From Spirodela intermedia (lineage: Eukaryota > Streptophyta > Magnoliopsida > Alismatales > Araceae): DNA of 64,000 nucleotides. Each line of letters begins with the position of its first letter. The first letter of the stretch is position 1. The position numbers were made by a program, and so were the translations under genes. Shown piece after piece: positions 22,914 to 35,599 of this stretch. The notes under the pieces are model-generated. The model saw only the letters and a list, made by a program, of their open reading frames with translations, was not told where the DNA came from and ran no database searches. Location: positions 2,502,001 through 2,566,000 of the forward strand of contig LR746271.1 in the NCBI GenBank assembly GCA_902729315.2, written 5' to 3'.

Positions 22914-24534
22914 TGACGTGACTCAGTCGTTGTATATTAAATCACGCAAATCTAAAATTTATAAAACTAGAAAATACGAATTTCCGGATATTTAGAAGTA
23001 TTTATAAATAAATATATCAATTATAATTCAATAAAAGTTCCAAAAATAGTGGTAATTTCCCAGGTCGATCACAGGGATGTAATATAATATTTTGTAATTA
23101 TTTAGAGTTTTTCTCAATGAATACGATTTTCTATGAATTTTATACTAGGAAATGAAAAGGAAATATATTTAAAATTCACGAAAAAAAAAAGAGGAAATAA
23201 GGGTGCGAACAACAGGATGACGTCAGCGCCCGGCGAACGCGAATCGGGCGGAAACAGAGTTCCGCCCGGCGATTCTTACGTAAGCGATTACAGACGATTT
23301 AATTAATCAAATTAAGATCTGTAAAAGCCAGAAGAATCGTAATTGAACGAAGTATAGTTTGGTAAATTAAAATCACACAAAGTATCACTAAATAAAGCGT
23401 AAATTAAGTTGAAAGCAGGAAACCAGAGTTCCGGCGTCGCGACGGCGATGCGTCGGCGATGCACCGGAATCCTGAGCGTTCAGGAGGATCGTCGTGCAGT
23501 GTCCACGGCCTCGAAGGCTCTCCTTGGACAAAGACGACGTGGGCAATCTCTAGATCTTCTCGCGAAGTCTAGAGATCAATGAAGTGGGTCGTCGAGTCGT
23601 CTCCGACGGCTGTCACCCGGCGGAGCGGAAAAACAGCGACTTTGCGGCTCTCCGGCGGCTGTCACCCGACGGAGAGGAGCTGGATGGAGGTGGGGCGCGT
23701 GTCAGGGAGCTTCATCCTCAGGTCCACGCAGCAAGGGGAGGCTCTTCATCGCATCTGGTACGCTCTCAGGAGGTGGCGACTCGTCTCCCGGTGGATCGTC
23801 CTCTTCCCGACGACGGCTTGTTCGTCGATCAATCGGAGATGATTTACTCGATGGATTGCGATCCTTTTATCGCAAATCGTTCAACAATTTTAGTAGCAAT
23901 GCTCCGCGAATCGCGTTGACGAGATTTTCGCCGATGATCCAGCGATTCCGGTTGCTTAATCCTTCACCGGCGATCTGCAGGAAAGTCGCGATAATCAGTT
24001 AAAAATATATGAATTTTGACTCTGGGAGGATTCGAACCCGCGGCGGTCGCCCGCCCCTAAACGCGGGTTTAGTCCCACATCGGTTGTGCGCGGATTATTC
24101 GGGCGAATATATAGTAAAGTTAGCTTTCTAGGCAAAGTCCTCTCGCGTGTACGACCACTCCTTGCCCCACAGCCGGCTGACCACCGGTGACGTGGAAGGG
24201 GAGTGGCGCACACGTGCCCCTATCGATCCAAGCAAGCCGCTCGAGCCCCTGCTCGCGGCTACTCCCCGACTGCGCTTCCGACCCGCTTGCGGGCCCGGCT
24301 GGCCGGCGGATCCCCCCATTTTGCAATATTTTTATTTTTATTTCTTGTTCTTCATTTATCTCAAAACTAAGACTGTAAAAATCGTATAAAATCACATAAT
24401 TACCCAAAAATTCACGTTAATCAACTGAAAACCACTTTTCATGCTTTAACACAAATATAAGTCTATTTATCATGAGTTAAGGCTAAAACTATATTATTTA
24501 CTAATTATTAACTCATGATAATGAAGACTTATCA
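22914..24534 (-). mobile_element. A-family solo LTR (1621 bp) with CCTAG target duplication
   Basis: Reverse-strand LTR starting TGATAAGTC (24534 down) and ending CACGTCA at 22914. CCTAG at 22909-22913 and at 24535-24539 flank it perfectly, so an element inserted here and recombined to a single LTR. The same LTR lies next to a primer site and gag at 36926-38559. It is GC-rich in its middle (23200-24310), with several short open frames that are not genes. Confidence 0.9.
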
Positions 24535-24539
24535 CCTAG

Positions 24540-26565
24540 TTTACAGAAAAAAGTAATTACTACTTACACAAGCTAAAAATCTATCTAGTCTAGTTGATTC
24601 TTAAGCCTAGATTGGGGAGGAAGATTAAACATGACATTTTTCTGATTTTCCTCAGTCTTTTATAAAGTAAAACTAGTCCACTCATTCCCCTTTTTAGTAA
24701 CTAAAACATAGACTAAGACTGTCCAGATAGAGAAGATATGATACTTTCCATTAGATTTTATCAAGTTCTTCTAATAGTACAAAATGATGGATTAGAATCA
24801 AGAACGTCAAAAATAAGAATACCATAAGATGGAAGGGAACATCAGTTGTTATGACAATTTCAAATCTACATTGGTGCTATTTCAATATTGAGCTCCTCAA
24901 ATGTCTTGGATTTGGCTTTTTCTGATTATCTCAATTGTCATGTCTTCAATAACAAGTGCTAGAAGTTAAAGTTGAAAATTTGAGTTTTTGTGATATCATG
25001 CTAAAATTCAACCACATACATAGGAAACTTATACCTACATGATCTTAGGTGAATTATGTATAGAAAAGGCTTTACCATAGTTGGGCAGAATAGATAAAGA
25101 ACTTCCACTAGCTGTGGAGAAAGGATGGAGACTTTTCTCAATGGAAGTGAACGTCCTAAAGATTTAGCATGCCCTCCTTCCCAACAGAAGTGTTTGTCAA
25201 GAGATGTAAGCCTATTCACCCTTTTAACATCTTAATTACTCACAAATTTTAACTATGAACATTTACATGATCCTTGTTCTTGCTCATAGAAACCTAAAAA
25301 TCACACTGAAGACAACATTGGCTATACTTTGAATGTAGATAACGAAGTTAAATGACCAAGTCTTTCAGTGTCTTCCAACTAGAGTTTGCTCCTTCACTAA
25401 TGAATTCAAAGATCATCTCTAACATTAGAGAGTGCTTGTGGAACTAGAGTGAGACTAGAAGTCACTTACATGTCACAAAGTAGACATAAAGAAGTCTAGG
25501 AGAGATCTAGAGTTCTTGATCTATAATCATAAGGTGGACAAAAGATGCAAATTCTCTTTTCTCCTAACACCATGGATAAATAATGTAGGCTACCATCACC
25601 TCTACGTAAATGAGGTGATGAATTACCATCGAATGGCCAATCTTTGACAATGGACTAAAAAGTTGTTTATTCATGCTGTCATCCTTATTTGGCAATGATC
25701 TGATCCTATGAGGATGTTACTCTGCTCAGCTCAGGTTGCCTCCACAAACTATGTAAGATTTGTTGTTATTTCTAATCAGGATGTTTCTTCCAAAGAATCA
25801 CCGTGGAAATGCTCCTCTATATCTATTAAGGTATGCTCACAAGTGGTATGAGAAGCTTTTCTTACATGTTTGAAAGGCCTTAAATCGGGAAAATGTAGTA
25901 AGCATTTGATGAGTTTTCATTGTTTCTTTCATTTGCACTTTTAGATTGGCAACAAACCTTCATACTGTGCAACCCATCTTATCTACAATACATGCCTTTG
26001 ATCTCAACTTGTTCTAACATGTTTAGTGAGGATTGGCTTCATGAGATAATGGGTTTATTTCCTTTCATTATATGTTGCAGATTTTGGCGATTTTAGTGAC
26101 CATATTTGGGCGAGCAGAAGGGGAGCATAATACCCATTAAGGGTTATGGTGGAAACCCTAGTTTCAGAATAGTGGATGAGAGACAATTTTTGACACTATG
26201 GAGACTCACGAGAGAATAAAATAATAAACAAGAGAGGGAGAAGAGATGATTGGGTAATGTAGATGGTAAAACAATGATAACAAAACCAGACAAATGCTTT
26301 TGTGATCCAAGCCTCTCTTAAGGAGAAGAGAAAAAGTGGAGAGTGAACTATGAATTGTGAACTTGGGGAACTCCAAGGACAGAGAGAGATAGAGAGAGAG
26401 ATGAGATGAGTAGAAATGGTTGTTATGGTTCCCCCCATATCAATGAATGGTCTTGGAAAACTAATTGTGGCCCTTAGAGGAGCATTTCTCATGGGAAGGG
26501 AATAGTGTTCTTGGGTTTCATCAAATTCTTGACAACTAGGTAAGTTAACTCTTTTCTTTCTTGAT
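24540..26565. other. AT-rich region, no gene recognised
   Basis: No open frame resembles a known protein. The reverse frame around 26196-26588 is low complexity and unconvincing. Nothing repeated elsewhere in the window was noticed here. Confidence 0.4.
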
Positions 26566-26850
26566 AGGTAATAAGGCTTCATTATCATGAGTTAAAAATT
26601 AATTAATAATATATTTAATTATTAACTCATGATAAATATATTTATATTTATATTAAATTAAGAAAACTAGTTTTTAGTTAGTTAATATGAATTTATGACT
26701 AATTATATAGTTTTATGTGAATTTATATAACTTTTATAATCATATTTTTAGGATAAAATGAAGAGAAATAAACTAAAATAAAAATATAAAAAAAGGGGGG
26801 ACTCACCAACTAGTCAAGCTTATTGGGTCAAAAGCACAATTACAAGTGGG
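26566..26850 (+). mobile_element. A-family LTR fragment, 5' part (forward)
   Basis: Resembles the start of the A LTR: a TTCATTATCATGAGTTAA motif at about 26575-26592 and the following AT-rich segment with 'aaatgaagagaaataaact' near 26757. It is broken at about 26850 and seems to resume at 28195-28575. Boundaries are approximate. Confidence 0.55.
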
Positions 26851-27009
26851 TCATGAAGTTGTATATATAAAAAGTGATATTTTTCTTAAAAAAATTTCAA
26901 CCGGTGGCTCAAAAAACTATTCGTTGAAGAAAGGAAAAATGACAGAAAAATAAAGAAAAGATGAAAGAAAACTAAATGAAAAATTCTATTATCTCAATGA
27001 CACCTAGCT

Positions 27010-28190
27010 CTGCAACAATGGTGCTAATTTGATGAACTAGAATTGGAGGTTAAATATGTCATCATGATACAATCAAGTTCATGCAAATAATATTTATAAA
27101 ACCTTACTCTTCTATTTAAGATAAGTAAGGGTCAATTCTCAAGGAGCATGGGTAATGAGAGTAAGAATATTACTTATTCTATTTCTTATATATATATATT
27201 TGCGATTGTGAAGGGCGGAACTAAATGTATTAAAGGTGAAGACAAGAGTTATGAAAAATGTGGCAAAGGGGAGAGAATGGATCTAACACAATAGAATGAT
27301 AAAATAAATGGTAAAACTAGTTTGAATTAAAAGTATCTATCTATAGAGAGGATTACAAAGACGTCTCAAATCTAAATCTTGTACAGACCTCGTTGTGTGT
27401 CAGTCCTAGGTTGAGTGATGCTCTATTAATGATGATTTTGATACACTCTAGGTAATCTCTTCTCTACAATAATCTTGGGCACGAGAATGCTGTTGATCAA
27501 GCCTTGATTTTCCTTCTGTTTTCTTCAACTAGCCACTACTTGAGAGAAAGCCAAAAAGTGCCCTCCAAGAGGGGGGTGAGATGCCTTAATCTTCTCTAAA
27601 GTTAGGCCCCTTCAATGGATGGTTAAGATTAATAATTGACCCTCTTAGTGGACGGCCCAGATCATTCTATGAGAGTGGTGCTCTAATCCTTCTCTTAATT
27701 TCCTCTTTAAGTGTCCTAAGATGGACAGCCTAGATCTCATCTCTTGATAGCCCTTTTAAGTCCAAATGGGCTACGTCAAAGTGATGCCCTCTCTTGGGCC
27801 CATAAACATATTAGGTCAACCCTCTCCATAAGACTTGGGCTTTTCCTTGAGTTGAAGGCTTGGACTTCCTCTATTACTTCCAACTCATAATAAGAGCTCA
27901 CATAAGTCCTTACAATCAATTAATTATCAAGAAAATATTAGAGAATCATTACTTGACTTCATATAAGTCAAGTGGGGTTAGTCTCATAATATAAATAAAA
28001 TAATAAAATGATATGCATTAGGACTTAAATGATAAAACATTATGAATGTCATAAAGAGTTAGTAACCTATTTATAATTATATTATCTACCCATTAATTAG
28101 CTTCTATATATAGGATATTAATGCATAAATGTAACTACTAATTTATAATTATCAAAACACAATTAAGAGACTCGTTGACAAAATAGACTA
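27010..28190 (-). mobile_element. Probable decayed gypsy LTR (third LTR type) with degraded primer site
   Basis: On the reverse strand a degraded tRNA-Asp-type primer site (TAGCACCATTG at 27018-27028) follows an LTR-like block at 27032-28190. The block holds a 'ctcaaggagcatggg' segment typical of gypsy LTR ends and 'tagtggacggcccagatca' at 27646. It separates the two halves of the forward A-family LTR, consistent with nesting. No target duplication was confirmed. Confidence 0.35.
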
Positions 28191-28194
28191 GCAA

Positions 28195-28575
28195 TAAGTT
28201 GGAGGCACAATCGAGTAGAGCCATGAGCAAGGGTTCAAGCAATTAAGGACTGATTGGGGGCACGTGTGCATCACTCCCCCTCCTAGTGAGCAATTAAGAA
28301 CTAATGAGTGACTAGTTTGAGCATGGGGCGAGTAGTTGTATACACATGAGAGGATAATATTGACTATTAAAAAAAATTACTATACATCTGACTCAAAACT
28401 TTGAAAATAATTGATGTGAGATTAATCTCATGCCACTACTCCCTAGTAGGTTTTCAATGATTTTAATACCTAAAATACCTTAATTTTGTAAAAAAGAGAT
28501 ACCCTTATGATTAGTTAAGAAATGTGTTCATGTACTTATTTTAATACTTTGTAACTATCACCTCATGTAGGTGGG
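28195..28575 (+). mobile_element. A-family LTR fragment, continuation (forward)
   Basis: Matches 29690-30050 of the forward LTR copy, including a 'gggcacgtgtgcatcactcc' type box at about 28258 and 'gattttaatacctaa' at about 28452. It ends exactly where the reverse copy at 28576 begins. Confidence 0.5.
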
Positions 28576-29439
28576 TGATGTGACTTAATTGTTGTATAAT
28601 AAGTCACACAAATTTAAAATTTATAAAACTAAAAAATACCAATTTTCAAATATTTAGAAGTATTTCTGAACAAATATATCAATTAGAATTCAGCAAAAGT
28701 TCTAAAAATAGTAGAAATTTTTAGATTGATCACAGGGATGTAATATAGTATCAAATAAGTTTTCAGAAGTTTCCTCAAAGAATATAATTTTTTATAAATT
28801 TTACACTAATAAATGGAAATAAAATATATTTAAAATTCACAAAAAAGAAAAATAATGCTGCAGGCATCACGATGACATCAACACCCGACGAACCTGAATT
28901 AGGTAGAAATAAAGTTATTTTTGGGGATTCTTATATAAGCGATTACGAATAATTTGATTGATCAACTTAAAATCTGTAAAATCTAGAAGAATCATAATCT
29001 AATGAAGAATAGTTTGGTAAATTTAAATCACAAAAATTATCACTAAATGAAGCGCAAACTAAGTTGATAGCAAGAAAATAGAGTTCTAGCATCGTAGCGG
29101 CGATGCGTTAGCATTGTACCAAAATTCTGAACGTTTGGGAGGATTGTCGTGTAGTGTTTACGGTCTTAAAGGCTTTCTTTGGATAGGGACGACGTGGGTA
29201 ATCTCCAGATTTTCTTGCAAAGTTTAGAGATCAATAAAATGGGTCATTGAATCATCTCTGCAACTATCACCCAACATAGTAGAAAAAGTGGTGACTTTGT
29301 AACCCTCTAATAGTTGTCACTCAATAGAGAGGAGTTGAATGGAGGTGGGGCGCATGTCAGGAAGCTTCATCTTTAAGTCTACGTAGTAAGAGGAGATTCC
29401 GCATCGCATCTGGTACACTCTCAAAAGGTGGCGACCCAT
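28576..29439 (-). mobile_element. A-family LTR, partial, reverse
   Basis: Begins TGATGTGAC, like the 3' end of the A LTR on the reverse strand (22914), and covers about the first half of that copy, up to the 'aggtggcgac' motif. It ends at the first base of the opposing LTR at 29440. More diverged than the 22.9-kb and 36.9-kb copies. Confidence 0.65.
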
Positions 29440-31168
29440 TGATAAGTCTTCATTATCATGAGTTAATAATTAGTAAATAATATAGTTTTAGCCTTCACTC
29501 ATGATAAATAGACTTATATTTGTGTTAAAGTGTGAAAAGTTATTTTCAGTTGATTAATGTGAATTTTTGGCTAATTATGTGATTTTCTACAAATTTATAT
29601 GATTTTTATAGTCTTATTTTTAAGATAAATGAAGAAAAAAAACTAAAATAAAAATATAACAAAATGGGAGGGACCTATCGGCCAGTCGGGCCTACAAGTG
29701 GGTCGGAAGTACAGTTAGAGAGGAGCCGTGAGTAGGGGCTCGAGCAGCTAAGACTAATAGGGGCATGTGTGTGCCACTCCCCTTTCATGTTACTAGTGGT
29801 CAACCGGTTGTGGGGTAAGGAGTGATTGTACATGCGGAGAAAGGGACTTACTTGTAAATGTAATATTACTATATGTTCACCTGAAACTTTGGCGCACAAA
29901 TAATGTGGGACTAAATTTGTATCACACCTTTCACAGAAGGCTTTGATGATTTTAATACCTATAATACCCTTTATTTATAATAGAGATATATCACGATGAT
30001 GTCATTTGATAAGGGCATTAGAGTACTTATTTTCATCTCTCTCATATAGGTGGGCAATTGATGCAGGTTCACAATCTCCTAAAGCCGAAACTCATATTTT
30101 TTATCTGATTAGTGTGACTTTCTTGCAGATTACCACTAGAATTCCTAGATCATCAGCAAAAATCTCGTCAACATGATTCGCAGAGCATTGTTACTAAAAT
30201 TGCTGAAAAATTCACAATAAAAGGATCACGAATCCATCGAGTAAATCATCTCCAGTTGATCGATGAACAAGTTGTCATCAAGAAGAGGACGATCTGCTAG
30301 GAGACAAGTTGCCACCTCTTGAGAACGTATCGGATGCGATGAAGGGCCTCCTCTTATTATGCGGACTTGAGGATGAAGCTTCTTGACATATGCCCCACCT
30401 CCATCTAGCTCCTCTCCATCGAGTGACAGCTACTAGAGAGTCACAAAGTCGCTATTTTTCTATTCTACCAGGTGACTATCGTCGGAGATGATTCGACGAC
30501 CTATTTCATTGATCTCTAGACTTTACAAGAAGATCTAAAGATTGCCCACGTCGTCCTTGTCCAAGGAGAGCCTTTGAGCCCGTGGACACTACACAACAAT
30601 CCTCTCGAATGCTCAAGACTCCAGTGCATCACCGACATATCACCACCGCGACACCGGAACTCTATTTTCTTGCTTTCAACTTAATTTCTGCTTCATTTAG
30701 TAATAATTTATGTGATTTAAATTTACCAAGATATACTTCATTCAATTACGATTCTTTCGACTTTTACAAATCTTAATTTGATTAATTAAATCGTATGTAA
30801 TCGCTTACGTAAGAATCATCGAGTGAAACTCTATTTTTGCTTAATTCGCGTTCATCGGGCGTTGATGTCATCCTGACGTATACACCCTTATTTTCTTTTT
30901 TTATGAATTTTAAATATATTTCATTTTCATTTCCTAATGTAAAATTCATAGAAAATAGTATTATTTACAGAAAATTCTGAATAATTACCTGATATTATAT
31001 TACATTCTTGTGATCGACTTGAAAAATTACTATTATTTTTGGAAATTTTATTAAATTATAATTGATATATTTGTTCAGAAATACTTCTAAATATCTGAAA
31101 AGTCGTATTTTCTAGTTTTATAAATTTTAAATTTGCATGATTTACTATACAACGACTAAGTCAGGTCA
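29440..31168 (+). mobile_element. A-family LTR, near full length, forward
   Basis: Starts TGATAAGTCTTC and ends CTAAGTCAGGTCA, so both LTR termini are present, reading opposite to the 22.9-kb copy. About 29880-30060 replaces or diverges from the matching part of the other copies. Flanking 5-mers (CCCAT left, ATTAT right) do not match, so no target duplication supports a simple solo insertion. Confidence 0.7.
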
Positions 31169-31187
31169 ATTATCAACTACTGAAAAA

Positions 31188-32960
31188 TTTTAGATAAAAT
31201 GATAATGAATTCATCAAGAAAATTCTCTTTGATTGATCAACAAATAAGCTATCATCAAGAAGAGGACAATCTATCATGAGATGAGTCACTACATCTTAAG
31301 ATGTACCAAATGCGATGAAGAGCCTTCTCTTACTACACGAACTTAAAGATTAAGCTCTTTAAGATGTGCCCTACTTCCATCTAGTTTAATTTCTATTGGG
31401 TGATAGTCGTTAGAGATTTGAAAGTTATATTTTTTTCGCTCCGTTAGGTAACAACTACCAAAGATGATTTGTTGACTTATTTTATGAATTTATAGACTAT
31501 GAAAAGATCTAGAGATTTTTCATGTGTCTAATTTGAGGCTATAGACATTACATGACAATATTAATCAACACAAAATTTTGACGATCACTACCACAAAGCT
31601 GAAACTCTACCTTTCTTATTTTAAACTAATATTTAGTTAATTTAGTGAGATTTTATGTGATTTTAAGTTTTAATTTTTTGACTTAATTATAATTTTTCTA
31701 ACTTTTATCGATCTTAATTTAATCAATTAAATCATCTATAATCATTTACATAAGAATCACTAAGTGAAACTCTATTTTTGCTAGAATCACATTCATTAGG
31801 GTGCTAACATCATCTTAAAATTAATATCTAAATTTAGGTCTAAACGTCAAGATGACCTCAATGTCCCAACAAATCTAATTCAAATAGAAATAGTTTCACA
31901 AGGTGATTCCTTACGTAAATGATTACATTCAATTTAATTGATTAAATTATAATGTGTAAAATAAAAATAATAATAATTAAGTAAAAAAAGTTTTCAAAAC
32001 TTAAAGTCACACAAAATCTTACTAAATTAAGTAAACATTAAGTGTTTAAAGTAGGAAATATAGAGTTTTGACTTCATTGCAGTGATTGCTGGAATTCTAT
32101 ATTTGGGAGGATTGTCATGTGACATCCATGGCCTCAAAGGCTCTCCTTAGACATAAATGATGTGGACAATCTCTATATTTTTTTACAAAGTCTAAAAATT
32201 AATAAAATGAGTTGACAAATCATTTTTCATAGTTGTTACTTGACGAAGTAGAAAAACAATAACTTTCAGATCTCTGATAGCTACCACCTAATAGAGATAA
32301 ATAGGATGAAAGTGAGACACATCTTAGAGAGCTTAATCCTTAGGTTTTTGTAGTAAAGAAAAGTTCTTCATCGCATCTAGTACACTCTTAGAAGGTGATG
32401 ACTCGTCTCCTAGTAGATGGCCATCTTCCAAATGATAGCTTGTTCGTCGATCAATTAAAGATAATTTTTTGATAGATTTATGATCTTTTTATCTAAAATA
32501 TTATTTATTAATTAGTAATGATGCTCCGTGAATCATATTGACAACATTTTTGTTAATAATTAAGTGATTATAGTGACTTAATCATTTATTAGTGTTCTAC
32601 AATAAAATCATGATTTAATTAAATAAAAATATGAATTTTAGTTATGATGAAATTCGAACCCTTGTCAATTCGCCACCTACATGAGAGAGAGTTAAATAAG
32701 TATGTGAATACCTTTGTCAAGTGACTTCATAAGGGTATCTCCTTATAAAATAAAGATATTTTTATGTATTAAAAAATTATTAAAAGCTTGCTTGAGAAAG
32801 TGGCATGAGTTTAGACCCACATCAATTATTTTTAGAATTTTGAGTTAAATCGATAGTAATAAGTCTTTCTATAGTCAATATGGTCATCTCACATGTGTAT
32901 GACCACTCCTTGCCCCATGTATGGCTGCCCACCAGTGATAAGGAAGAGAAGTGATGCACA
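31188..32960. repeat. Foldback of two A-family LTR pieces joined head-to-head
   Basis: 31188-31825 reads as the forward A LTR, and 31830-32960 as the reverse strand starting at the same LTR position. Arms of about 640-690 bp therefore face each other with almost no loop. Both arms are strongly diverged. The right arm extends past the left to about 32960, where the 'gaccactccttgcccca' box is still recognisable. Confidence 0.65.
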
Positions 32961-33900
32961 CATGACCACTCCTTACATTTCCTTTTTTCCATGACTTGAT
33001 TTTTGAAGTTTGCACTATATTTCTTCCTTCTTTATATATATATATATATATAGTAGATAAGTAGCTTTTCCTATAAACAAATTTTCACAATAAGAATGAT
33101 GTCTCACACCCTCCATGTGTACTCTTAAATTTTAGGGCTTTCACTTTATCCACTTATTTTGCAGCAAGTGTTTTTCTATACACGATTTTCAACAATGAGA
33201 ATGATGTCTCACACCTTCTATGTGTACTCTTCATTTCTAGATTTTTCACATTGCTCTCTCTCTTTTTTTCAAGATTTCTCCTCACAAGTCCTATACATCA
33301 GGGTGCAAAAATCTCTATTAAGCTCAAATGATCAATCAAATTTTCTCATCAAGTAAATAATATCTATCAAGATCATGAAGTGAAAATCTGTAAAATCAAA
33401 ATCCATATTATCTATCATGTATCCAAGGAGTATTCCAATATTTTATACTACTAGATCATTCTTTTGACTCAATAATAATCTTCCTAGTATCTTTTGGTAT
33501 CAATCAATCTAATTGATTTAATTTTTTATGCATTTAATATGATGTAAAAAATTTGTAAATTAGATAGTTCTGACAGTTCTGTTTTCTATTTTCAGTTCTA
33601 TTTTTAGCAACAATAAATTTGTCAAAAATAAATCAAAACTATCCTCTTTATAGCTGTAATTTCGAATTTCAGTAATAAATGTCTAGGGGATTGAAATGTG
33701 AGAAAAGGGTCTTTAGAATTTCAAATTTTGGGTTGTTTTTTGTCTGCTATTTTTGACAGTCTGTTGTTCCTAACAGAAAACCAGAAAATAGATGTTGTTG
33801 TTTTTTTGAATTTTATTTTATTTTTTATTTTTTCAGTTGGTGTTCTAATGCAAACACATGTTCTTAATTGTCCTACAGCATAAATTAATAATGAGTACTT
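32961..33900. other. AT-rich region with a two-copy 105-bp repeat
   Basis: A segment around 33040-33140 is repeated with 105-bp period to about 33245; both copies hold GAATGATGTCTCACACC (33094 and 33199). A TA microsatellite precedes it at about 33033-33053. The rest probably belongs to the 3' untranslated part of the gag-only element to its right. No gene seen. Confidence 0.55.
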
Positions 33901-34893
33901 CACCCCCAACTTAAAAATGACATTGTCCTCAATGACACAGAAAAATCGAAATAGAATATGCAAAAAATGTAATTTTCAAGTGAAGCATGCATATGTGCAA
34001 AGTTAAGCATTAAAAATATTTTCATAAATGATAAAGCTCAGAAAGACATCACCTCAACCTCATTTTTAATTTTCCACTCCATCTTACACTCCTCCTACAT
34101 GTTTTCGGAAAAACAAATACAGAAACAAGTACTATGAAATTCTAAGAAAAACAGAGCTTAGAAAAAATCAAACAGAATAAAATAAAAACCATGGGTTGCC
34201 TCCCATACAGCGCTAAATTTAATGTCTTCAGCTGGACAGCTCTTAGATCATATAAGATGTATGGCCATCAAAATATATTTGTATCCCAAGGTAAGTTTCA
34301 TGATATTTATTTTCAGATTTAGCATAAATTCATATACTTCATATATATACCTTGACATACTTTCAGCCAAAACAAAATGAAAATTAACAAAATTTTCTCA
34401 AAAATAATATTTTCATTTTGAAAAGAATCTTTCCTCATTTCTATCTTGTTTTGTAAGGCTCTCATTCATTAATAAATACTTTCTATTAATAGACCATAAA
34501 ATGTGATCAGGCCATATAATTTTCAAAGTAGTTCTTACCCAATCTAGAATTTTTTTATCTAAATTGATATCTCCAATTCTTCCACTCACCCATTTCTTAT
34601 GTGTTCTTTTATCTACATAATCTTCCCCTGCACCATTTTACCTTCCATACATATTTGTTCAATTTGTAAGGAGTGAAATATTTCAAGCTTAGAAATAATT
34701 CTAATGGGCTGTGGGGTTTGAAGGATGGAAGGAATTTCTTCTTTAATCTCAGATCTAATGAATTCAGTAAAATTCAAATTTTCTCCTCCAAAATTATCTC
34801 TATATTTATATTCATTATTTTTGTTTCTCCCCATTAGTTGAATCAATTTTTTTCTAGTTTTCTGTTTCTCAACTCATCAAATTCTTCATCTTC

Positions 34894-35304
34894 TCAAGAG
34901 CTATCTTTTAATTTCAATATATGATATACATCATCATCCTCACTATCAACATCTATGACTGCAAAATTATGATTAGATTTATTAATTTCATCTCCTACAT
35001 CTCCCAAATCAACTAATTTTTCCTCACCTGAAATATGTTTTTCTTCATTTCTGTCTTTACTCCTTTCTACTACAATTTGGATGATTTTTCCATGATCAAC
35101 TACTGTTTCTTCATCTAAGGGCTCTTTCTTCTCATCATCCTCACTGTATTCATTCATCAATTGTGAGAAATAAATAATTTTATTCAAATTTTCTGTTACT
35201 GTATTTTTGACCTTAATATTCTCATTTACTTCTAATGGCTCATCGATTTCTTCTAATAATTCAAAATAAAGATCAAGTAAAATATTTTCACTCAATGTAT
35301 TCAT
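34894..35304 (-). pseudogene. Acidic open frame in the gag-only element, function unknown
   Basis: A 136-codon frame rich in Glu, Asp and Asn, with no catalytic motif seen. It lies between the gag remnant and the post-integrase motif. It may be a leftover linker or the C-terminal part of the ancestral polyprotein. It is not recognised as protease or polymerase. Upstream and downstream frames are interrupted, so independent expression is doubtful. Confidence 0.35.
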
Positions 35305-35599
35305 TGTCCTAACATTTTCATTTCGTAGGTTTTTTTCTAAATTTATCCAGCTAGACTCTCCTTGCTGAAATCCTAATGTTGGACAGTTTCCTGAATTTTC
35401 TATGGGCTGACTAGGTAGCTATCCTTCTTCTCTCCTATTCTCAAAAGCCTCTATAATTTATTTCTGGTGCAATATCATTTGATTCATAGTTTGTTACATC
35501 ATTTGACTCATTTGCTGCATCATTTCTATTGTATTAGGTTGGGTTTGAGAGGACTGATTTTTCTAAAATTTGTGTTTTTGTTTTAGACGAAATTCAAAA

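Noticed and set aside
24010-24100. tRNA-like T-loop sequence (GGATTCGAACC) in the solo LTR
   Set aside because: No cloverleaf could be formed with proper acceptor and anticodon arms, and it lies inside a defined LTR. A degraded version exists in the LTR copy at 38030. It is part of the LTR.
23579-24407. Several overlapping open frames on both strands (60-111 codons)
   Set aside because: They fall in the GC-rich centre of a solo LTR and are by-products of composition. A mutated equivalent appears at 37646-38394.
26196-26588. 130-codon reverse frame
   Set aside because: Composition is Ser/Leu/Phe-rich from simple GAGAGA-type sequence, with no family match or splice support.
31840-32960. 3' LTR partner of the gag-only element
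   Set aside because: It is the same family and orientation but far more diverged from 36926-38559 than an LTR pair should be, and starts mid-LTR as half of a foldback.
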